Of a stretch of 64,000 nt of DNA, positions 58,172 through 64,000 are shown piece by piece (within the stretch, counting starts at the first letter, position 1; every line of letters starts with the position of its first letter). The DNA is from Natrinema sp. SYSU A 869 (GTDB lineage Archaea > Halobacteriota > Halobacteria > Halobacteriales > Natrialbaceae): positions 1,674,001 to 1,738,000 of the forward strand of contig NZ_CP082249.1 of assembly GCF_019879105.1 (NCBI RefSeq), read 5' to 3'. The translations under genes were made by a program, and so were the position numbers. The notes beneath the pieces were generated by a model, which had not been told where the DNA came from, did no database searches, and saw only the letters and a program-made list of their open reading frames with translations.

Positions 58172-59878
58172 TCAGTCGCGATCACGGCGGCCGACGACGA
58201 TCCGGGCCCCCGTCCCGAGGAGGGCAATCGCGATTGCGCTCACCGCTGCAACCGGGCCGAAGCCGGGAACGGTATCGCTCTCGCCGAAGGTGACGATCTC
58301 GAGGGTGTCCTCGCCCTCGGGTGCGGCACCGGCCTCGACGTTCGACAGTTCGTCGACGGAGGGTGCGCGGACGATCGTCAGCGTCTGTCTAGACCGGTTG
58401 AGATAGTACGCGCCGGAATAGCCGCCGTCCTCGATCACGTAGGTGTCTTGCCGCCCGTCGACGGCGTCGGCACCGTGATTCTCGAGCAGTTGGAGATAGC
58501 CGTTGACGAACTGCTGGGTGTCCGTCCCGGACTGCCACTGGGTCCACCAGACGTAGCCAGCGTGGCCGGCCGCCTCAGCCGGGTCGCTCGCGGCGTCGGC
58601 CTCGTCGTTCGTGTAGACGACCAGTTCGTCGCCGGCCCAGCCGTTCGTGTACGAGTGGTTGTAGTTGTACTCCGTGCCCTCGAAGAGGTCTGCGGTCTCG
58701 ATCACCGAGGGAACGTCCCCCTCAATCCCGTCGGCGGCGAACATCGCGACCATGCCCGCCTCGCCGGCGGTATCGGTGGCGACCTCGCCGTCAGCCTGAA
58801 GCTGTCGCCAGTCCTCGTTCGAGCGATCGGGGACAGAGACGTTTGCGGGTTCGCGCTCCGACCCGGGATGGATCACTGCAGAGGTCGTCCGCGGCGGGTC
58901 GTCGTAGGCCGCGTTAACCGCTTCCCAGTCCTCGCCCTGCTGTCGTAGGTAGTTGACGTAGGCGGGCCCGTCGCTGTAGGGCTGGTAGACGCTGAAGTAG
59001 ATGCCCCAGTTGATGTCGAGGGGCTGGTCTCGGTCGCCGTCAGCGGGCGCGAGACAGTCCCACTCGCGATTACAGGTCCCCTCGTACTCGCGTTCGACGC
59101 GGCTCGCGTCGCCTTCGATCAGCCCGTTCATGGCGGTCTCCTCATCCTGGGTCGTTCCCTCGAATCGCGACAGGTTGAAGCGTTGATCCTGCAGTGCGTG
59201 GACGAGTTCGTGGCCGAGCGTGATCTCGTCTAACTCGGGATTGTCGGGGTTCTCGGAGACGATAACGATCTCGTCGGTTTCGGGGTCGTAGTAGCCGCCG
59301 ACGGCACCGCCGTAGACCGTCTCGGTGGCGTCGGTCGCCGCGGTCTCCCGGTCGACCATGAACAGCGCCTCGTAGCCGACGTTGGCCTCGAGGCGGTTCT
59401 CCGAGGTGATGTTCGCGAAGCGGTCGCCGTTGGTCTCCCGGTACTCCGCGCGGGAGATGACGTCGACCGCGACCTCGTCGTCGAACGTGAGGTTGCGGAT
59501 CTGCTCGACGCGAGCCATCGATCGGTAGACAACGGGGTCGAGTTCATTCTCGTCAACGACTGCGTCGGACTGGTTGTCAACGGACAAGTCGTCGTCGTAC
59601 CAGTAGCCCTCGACGTAGCCGATAGTGTCCTCGGTCGAGGGATTTTCAGGGCGGTCATCCTGTAGAGACGCGGCCGTACTCGACCCCATCGTACTCGAGG
59701 CTGTCATCGAGTCGAAGGGGGGCCCGGCGGTCGCGTTTGTGGTCTGAACGGCGGAATCGGTCTGGCCCGCGGCCGGGCTCGCCGCGAGCACCGGGCCAGT
59801 GAGCCCGCCGGTTACCAGGACCGCGGCGAGCACCACTGCGAGGAGGGCAACGGACGTGCGGGTGCACATTGGTCTCAT
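58172..59878 (-). CDS. Hvo_1808-type surface protein with PGF-CTERM anchor
   Basis: 568 residues. Sec signal peptide (VALLAVVLAAVLVTGGLTGP), HExxH in LGHELVHALQDQRFNL, EGDASRVEREYEGTCNREWD, and a C-terminal tripartite PGF-CTERM signal: VPGFG, hydrophobic helix (PVAAVSAIAIALLG) and the basic RRDRD. That signal directs cleavage and lipid attachment by archaeosortase A. It is a paralogue of the next gene, which uses a lipobox instead; 56 bases separate them. ATG 59866 is an alternative start. Confidence 0.9.
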   Translation of the reverse strand: MRPMCTRTSVALLAVVLAAVLVTGGLTGPVLAASPAAGQTDSAVQTTNATAGPPFDSMTASSTMGSSTAASLQDDRPENPSTEDTIGYVEGYWYDDDLSVDNQSDAVVDENELDPVVYRSMARVEQIRNLTFDDEVAVDVISRAEYRETNGDRFANITSENRLEANVGYEALFMVDRETAATDATETVYGGAVGGYYDPETDEIVIVSENPDNPELDEITLGHELVHALQDQRFNLSRFEGTTQDEETAMNGLIEGDASRVEREYEGTCNREWDCLAPADGDRDQPLDINWGIYFSVYQPYSDGPAYVNYLRQQGEDWEAVNAAYDDPPRTTSAVIHPGSEREPANVSVPDRSNEDWRQLQADGEVATDTAGEAGMVAMFAADGIEGDVPSVIETADLFEGTEYNYNHSYTNGWAGDELVVYTNDEADAASDPAEAAGHAGYVWWTQWQSGTDTQQFVNGYLQLLENHGADAVDGRQDTYVIEDGGYSGAYYLNRSRQTLTIVRAPSVDELSNVEAGAAPEGEDTLEIVTFGESDTVPGFGPVAAVSAIAIALLGTGARIVVGRRDRD

Positions 59879-60023
59879 CTGAATCGGATAACTATTCGTA
59901 AGGAGAGGGATGTAAAAAGGACGACGATTACGGGAACAACGGAACCGAAGCCCCGTACCGCGACTCCGGCCATTGGCGAACCGGCCCCCTCGAGCGCTCT
60001 GGCCGAGCCCCTATAGTACCAAC

Positions 60024-60140
60024 TGAAACGATTTACACGCCGATCGCATAGTCCGCGGTTCTCGCTCACGTCGCTCGCTCCGAACCGCGCTACCGTCGTG
60101 CGATCGGGTGTGCAGTGACGTTCAGTGGCTACTCTAGTCG
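60024..60140. repeat. dispersed palindromic intergenic repeat, copy 2
   Basis: Related to 1-75. TGAAACGATTTACACGCCGA TCGCATAG begins it, and CGTGCGATCGGGTGTGCAGT GACGTTCAGTGGCTACT ends it. The loop of the palindrome holds about 40 extra bases that form their own inverted repeat (GCGGTTC / GAACCGC). Its right edge overlaps the stop of the small gene at 60134. Confidence 0.6.
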
Positions 60141-60304
60141 TCGCGCTGGACCAGATTGGGCGGCACCGTACAGCCACAGGGGCTGGCCGAGGCCGTCATG
60201 GGGCCGGTAGCGGTGACGAATCCGACCGGGGCACCGCAACGCGGACAGTCGGGCCGCAGTGATGAGTCGTCGGGATCGTCGACCGCGTCGGCGTCGCTAC
60301 CCAT
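60134..60304 (-). CDS. small zinc-finger protein
   Basis: 56 residues from ATG 60304. Residues 20-45 hold CPRCGAPVGFVTATG and SPCGC: CxxC plus CxC, a single zinc knuckle as in many haloarchaeal mini zinc-finger proteins. Acidic N-terminus. Function unknown. Confidence 0.7.
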   Translation of the reverse strand: MGSDADAVDDPDDSSLRPDCPRCGAPVGFVTATGPMTASASPCGCTVPPNLVQRDD

Positions 60305-60385
60305 CGCGACCACATCTCGCTCGGCGGGACGGCAGTGACGCTACTCGAGTCGGGCGATTCCGCTGTCGTGCGGGATGTTTATATC

Positions 60386-60491
60386 CCGGTAGAATGAACG
60401 CAATCATTGCTTGCAAATCCCTGGTCGGGATTTGGAAGCACGTCTCGGGTGCGTGACCACCCGGGGCATTTCGATGTAGCCCCCTATTTTT
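60386..60491 (+). ncRNA. candidate short transcript or leader with terminator hairpin
   Basis: TTTATATC (60378-60385) is a good TATA box; about 75 bases downstream the hairpin GGGGC (60463-60467) / GCCCC (60479-60483) is followed by T5 (60487-60491). A 20-codon ORF (MNAIIACKSLVGIWKHVSGA, ATG 60394) ends just before the hairpin. It could be a small RNA or a peptide gene; no homologue is recognised. Confidence 0.35.
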
Positions 60492-61098
60492 GGAGAGCGG
60501 CTTCCATTCTGAATTCCAACTCGTTATGACTTATATCTACTGCTATAATTCTGAAAGTGACTCGGTCACAAGTACAAGGAGCGGACCTCCGGACGCGTTC
60601 GGAGCACCGAGGCTCGAGTGGGAGAGTTGTGTCCCGGGACGACGGACCGGTTGCCGAACTGGGGCTTCGAGAACGCCGCTGGGGAGGAGCGCCCTTTCGA
60701 CTGACCTGTGGCTGTCGCTCGGTATCGGCCATGGGCGGAACGCGAGGGCAAAGAAACCCGAAGCGATCTGCTCCGAAGTGATCCGCTCTCTTGGCAGCAG
60801 GGAATCGCCACGCCCTCCCAAACCGATTCACTTGTTTCGTTCACGGGCGCGGTGCACCCGTTCGCGCCACTCGCTCATCCCTCGCACGGCTTCCGACTGC
60901 GGTTCGTCAGTGACTCACCGCAGCCCAGCGCGCGCCACCACACGCCGAACGGGCGGCTCGGAGCGAGCAACACTACGCCGCCAACGTGACCACTCGATGC
61001 CAGCAGCCGAAGGCCGATCCGCTCGATGGAACACCCACGCACCGCGCTCGAGCGCGGCGCGAACGTTTTTACGATCGCGTTCGTACCATTGCATAGAC
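60492..61098. other. 600-bp intergenic region
   Basis: No gene recognised on either strand; frames present have unnatural composition. The last 40 bases hold CGTTTTTACG (near 61065) flanked by GAACG / CGTTC arms, the likely promoter of the next gene. Confidence 0.4.
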
Positions 61099-61671
61099 AT
61101 GCGCCTCGAGCCAGATAGCACGGCAGTGGTGGTCGTCGACATGCAAAACGGGTTCTGTCACCCGGACGGCTCGCTGTACGCGCCAGGCAGCGAGGACGTC
61201 ATCGAACCGATCGCGGCGCTCGTCGATCGCGCTCGCGAGGCGGGGGCACGACTGCTCTTCACCCGCGACGTCCATCCACCGGAACAGTTCGACGACACCC
61301 ACTACTACGACGAGTTCGACCAGTGGGGCGAGCACGTCCTCGAGGGGTCATGGGAGGCCGAAATCGTCGAGGAACTCCCCGTCGACGCGGCCGATAACGT
61401 CGTCGAGAAACACACCTACGACGCGTTCTACAACACAGAACTCGAGGGATGGCTCAACGCCCGCGGGATCGACGACCTGGTGATCTGTGGCACCCTTGCA
61501 AACGTCTGCGTGCTCCACACGGGTGGGAGCGCGGGGCTGCGTGACTTCCGGCCGATCATGGTCGAGGACTGCATCGGCGCGATCGAGGACGATCACCGCG
61601 AGTACGCCCTGGACCACGCCGCGTGGCTGTTCGGCGAGGTCGAACCCAGCGACGATATCGAGTTCGCCTGA
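61099..61671 (+). CDS. nicotinamidase/isochorismatase-family hydrolase
   Basis: 190 residues of the cysteine hydrolase family with all three catalytic residues: Asp in VVVVDMQNGFCHPDG, Lys in VVEKHTYDAFYNTEL and Cys in LVICGTLANVCVLHTGG. PncA-type enzymes convert nicotinamide to nicotinate; with pncB 5 kb away this is the preferred role, though other amidase activities are possible. A longer frame upstream is not coding. Confidence 0.88.
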   Translation: MRLEPDSTAVVVVDMQNGFCHPDGSLYAPGSEDVIEPIAALVDRAREAGARLLFTRDVHPPEQFDDTHYYDEFDQWGEHVLEGSWEAEIVEELPVDAADNVVEKHTYDAFYNTELEGWLNARGIDDLVICGTLANVCVLHTGGSAGLRDFRPIMVEDCIGAIEDDHREYALDHAAWLFGEVEPSDDIEFA

Positions 61672-61731
61672 GTAGGTGATCGGGGCGAGTTTCCCCGTTC
61701 CGGTCCGGCGAATCCCTTGCATCTCGAAACG

Positions 61732-61746
61732 TTTTTATTTATATTG
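61732..61746 (+). promoter_or_regulatory. TATA region of the TraB/RDD gene
   Basis: TTTTTATTTATATTG, ending 20 bases before ATG 61766; implies a nearly leaderless transcript. Confidence 0.55.
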
Positions 61747-61765
61747 CTTTGTTATTGAACAATCA

Positions 61766-63667
61766 ATGAACGGACCGGAACGGATCGGGCTGTTCGGCGT
61801 GATCCACGCGGATCAGCCGGACAAGGTGACCGACGAACTCGACGAGTTCGCCGGCCACGTCGACGCGATTTTCCTCGAGGCAGACGCCCTGACGCTGCGG
61901 GAACTCTGCAGGATCGGTTGTAGAGCCCCGCTGCTGTTGGTGGGTCTCTACTCGCTGTTTTTCCTGTCGCAACTGCCACTGTTCGTTCTGTTCAACCGCG
62001 ACATCATCCCGACCGAACGGATCGCGGTCGAGCGCGTCGCCGGCGACGAGATCGCCGTCCACACCGTCGACGACACACCGTTGCGACGGCTGCTCGACGC
62101 GGGACCGGCGATGATCGCGGCGAACTGGCTCCTCGTCGGGTACATCGCATGGCAGTCGCCGGTCGCGACGGTTGCGACCGCTGCCGTCGTCCTCGGCGGG
62201 ATGCTCGGAGCGCTGGTTCTCCATCGGCGCGGCCGACGCTATTCGGCCGTCTGTCTGGGTCTGACGGGTCTCGCTGCCGCGGCCGTGCTGTTCATTATCG
62301 GGCTGTTCTCCCTGTGGCTCGTTTTGACCGGCTTGTTCGGTGCCTACGCCCTGATCTACTGGACGATCGGCCATCGAAACCGCGTCATGCTCGATCGCCT
62401 CGCGGCGGTGTCCGCCGACCGCGAGTACGGGGACGTCGCCCTCGTCACCGGGAAGGCCCACCTCGGCGGCCTGGCCCGACTGGCGGACGAGCGAGGGCTG
62501 ACGGTCGCGGCGGTCCACACCTCCATGTGGCGCAAACCCGGAGAGATGCTCACCGAGTTCGATCCGTCCGATCTCCGTGAGTTCGGGCGGACGACCGATG
62601 GGGGACGGCGCTATCCCGAAGTGGTCGCCGGCAGCGAGCGGGGAGTGACGCGTCGGCGGATCGGTGCGGCCTGTCTCGATCTGGCCCTTCTTCCGCTTTT
62701 GGCACTCGTCGCGTACGCTCCCGTAGCGATCGCGTACGAGGGAATCAACGGGATCGGAACGGGCAACACCTCCCTCCCTATCTTTGCCGGTTCCGCCCTT
62801 CTGGCACTCGTCTGCTACCCGACGATCGCGGAATCGCGATACGGAACGACCGTCGGCAAACACGTGGCCGGTCTGGCGGTCGCGACCGCGGACGGCGAGC
62901 GCCCGTCGACTCGCCAGGTACTCGTTCGGAATCTATGTCGGCCGGTCGATGCGCTCGGCCTGTACGCACTTGGCAGCGCCGTGATGGCCGGCACCGATCG
63001 CCACCAGCGCATCGGTGATCTCGCCGCCGATACCGTCGTCGCCTCGATCGATCCGAGAGACCGTGCCGACTGGCGTCTGTCGCGTGCGATCTATCCGGAA
63101 AGCGAACGAGAGGGACTGCAATCCCGAGCGATAGCCGCGTTCATCGACGCATGTCTGATCTCGATCCTCACCAGCGGTCTCCTGATCGCCGTCGTGTTCG
63201 GAGTCGGTGTCCAGCAGTGGCTCACCAGCGCCGACGGCTTCGCGTATCCCGAGGAGATAAGGATAGCGCTGTTCCTTCTCGTCTCCGTGGCCTACTACGC
63301 GATACTCGAGTACCGATACGGAACGACGCCCGGGAAACACATCTGTGGGAATCGGGTCGTGGTCGACGCCGACGGCGGCCGACTCTCGAGACGCCAGGCG
63401 CTCGTTCGGAACCTTCTCCGGCCGATCGACGCGCTCGGTCTGTACGCCATCGGGGCACTGGCGATGGTCTGGACGGATCGCACCCAGCGCCTCGGCGACG
63501 TCGTCGCCGGGACGGTCGTCGGCAGGCGCGCCGCCCCGAACGGCACCACGACCGATTCGGATCGGGTCGAGGATCCCCGACCGGCCGACAAGGAGCGGCC
63601 ACCGATCGTCGCTCCGGGCACCGAGGGCGCGATCGGCAAACGGGTCCTCGCGGCGATCGTCGACTAG
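61766..63667 (+). CDS. TraB-like/RDD membrane protein, interrupted by an in-frame stop
   Basis: 633 codons to TAG 63665-63667. Residues 1-50 (LFGVIHADQPDKVTDELDEF, DAIFLEAD) and about 225-265 (GDVALVTGKAHLGGLARLAD) resemble the split TraB/PrgY-type core, with membrane helices between. Two RDD domains follow: RRRIGAACLDLALLPLLALV with YGTTVGKHVAGLAVATADG, and QSRAIAAFIDACLISILTSG with YGTTPGKHICGNRVVVDADG. The third begins GKRVLAAIVD just before the TAG. RDD domains are membrane transport-like modules. See the next entry for the continuation. Confidence 0.75.
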   Translation: MNGPERIGLFGVIHADQPDKVTDELDEFAGHVDAIFLEADALTLRELCRIGCRAPLLLVGLYSLFFLSQLPLFVLFNRDIIPTERIAVERVAGDEIAVHTVDDTPLRRLLDAGPAMIAANWLLVGYIAWQSPVATVATAAVVLGGMLGALVLHRRGRRYSAVCLGLTGLAAAAVLFIIGLFSLWLVLTGLFGAYALIYWTIGHRNRVMLDRLAAVSADREYGDVALVTGKAHLGGLARLADERGLTVAAVHTSMWRKPGEMLTEFDPSDLREFGRTTDGGRRYPEVVAGSERGVTRRRIGAACLDLALLPLLALVAYAPVAIAYEGINGIGTGNTSLPIFAGSALLALVCYPTIAESRYGTTVGKHVAGLAVATADGERPSTRQVLVRNLCRPVDALGLYALGSAVMAGTDRHQRIGDLAADTVVASIDPRDRADWRLSRAIYPESEREGLQSRAIAAFIDACLISILTSGLLIAVVFGVGVQQWLTSADGFAYPEEIRIALFLLVSVAYYAILEYRYGTTPGKHICGNRVVVDADGGRLSRRQALVRNLLRPIDALGLYAIGALAMVWTDRTQRLGDVVAGTVVGRRAAPNGTTTDSDRVEDPRPADKERPPIVAPGTEGAIGKRVLAAIVD

Positions 63668-64000
63668 ATAGCCGCGATCGCGGCGTCCCTGGCCGTCCTG
63701 TTCGTCGTCGGAATGGGCTACGAGATCGCCTGGGGGTCCTTCGAGGAGGCAACCAACGTGATCTGGGTCGGCGCACCGGTCGTCGGCTGGATCGGCTACT
63801 TCGTCGTCTGCGAGGGGGCCACCGGGACGGCGGTCGGTAAGCGCCTCCTCGGACTCGCCGTCGCGGACGCCGACGGCGGCCCCGCCCGCGGCCGGCAAGT
63901 ACTCGTCCGTAACCTCGTCCGCCTGCTCGAGGCCTCGCTGTTGTATCTCCCGAGCGTTCTCGCGATCGCCATCACCGAGCGCGGGCAACGCCTCGGCGAT
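63668..64000 (+). pseudogene. continuation of the third RDD domain after the TAG
   Basis: In the same frame, immediately past the TAG, IAAIAASLAVLFVVGMGYEI, VGKRLLGLAVADADGGPARG and RQVLVRNLVRLLEASLLYLP continue the RDD pattern to the window edge without another stop. So the natural protein has at least three RDD domains and the TAG replaces one residue after the conserved aspartate. Cut by the end of the window. Confidence 0.7.

Noticed and set aside
60490-61098. N-terminal extension of the isochorismatase-family gene
   Set aside because: The conserved core begins at ATG 61099 behind a promoter; the extension is not protein-like.
63665-63667. TAG as pyrrolysine
   Set aside because: No support in the window for a Pyl system and none expected in haloarchaea; kept only as a remote alternative.

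Overview
The window is chromosomal DNA from a halophilic archaeon (class Halobacteria), probably a Natrialbales-type genome. The evidence is high GC, very acidic proteins, short or absent 5' leaders behind TATA boxes, and an rRNA operon in the order 16S, tRNA-Ala, 23S, 5S, tRNA-Cys. Family content agrees: HalOD1, bacterio-opsin-activator HTH, Hvo_1808-type surface proteins, PGF-CTERM, CofE and Mer for coenzyme F420, and a histone doublet. The genus is not resolved.

Layout. 1-9.2 kb: an F420-type flavin-independent oxidoreductase, DUF2267, a glycosyltransferase, a methyltransferase, an HTH protein, an MBL hydrolase, a YkgJ cysteine-cluster protein, a TRAM protein, a radical-SAM enzyme and a 2-hydroxyacid dehydrogenase. 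9.8-13.1 kb: signal peptidase I, a NUDIX-eIF2B fusion, a phosphodiesterase and a CopG regulator. 13.3-20.9 kb: a catabolic operon with an Nramp-like transporter, hydantoinase/oxoprolinase A, a frameshifted hydantoinase B and an Asp/Glu-racemase-family enzyme, followed by the F420 pair cofE-mer. 20.9-35.3 kb: small proteins, CspA, the MoxR-DUF58-transglutaminase operon, aIF1, NUDIX, RimI, a frameshifted NSS transporter, ferritin-like DUF892 and a broken DUF2267 gene. 35.4-43.5 kb: tRNA-Lys, an IS200/IS605-like relic, the complete rRNA operon (minus strand) and a gene-poor AT-rich stretch behind its promoters. 43.5-49.4 kb: tRNAs, MoaB, the CCA enzyme, and an RPA-histone-HDAC cluster. 49.6-53.5 kb: accessory DNA around tRNA-Arg(GCG), with tRNA-3'-end repeats, a possible PD-(D/E)XK protein and a signalling cluster. 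53.6-64 kb: RNase P RNA, AMMECR1, NAD salvage genes (nicotinate phosphoribosyltransferase and a nicotinamidase-like hydrolase), two tandem surface metalloprotease-like proteins, and a TraB-like/RDD membrane protein with an in-frame stop, running off the end.

Most notable: (1) an RNase P RNA whose P3 region is expanded into five hairpins, four of them tandem units of about 36 nt; its P1 and P2 pairings and TATA box support the assignment. (2) Several partial direct and inverted copies of the tRNA-Arg(GCG) 3' end, looking like integration scars. (3) An Nramp-family transporter lacking both metal-binding motifs, in a hydantoinase operon. (4) A series of broken genes: two single-base losses in C or G runs, a gene with two frameshifts, a decayed Tat-signal protein and an in-frame TAG. 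These could be real decay or sequence error and should be checked against reads. No CRISPR array, replication origin or complete mobile element was seen.
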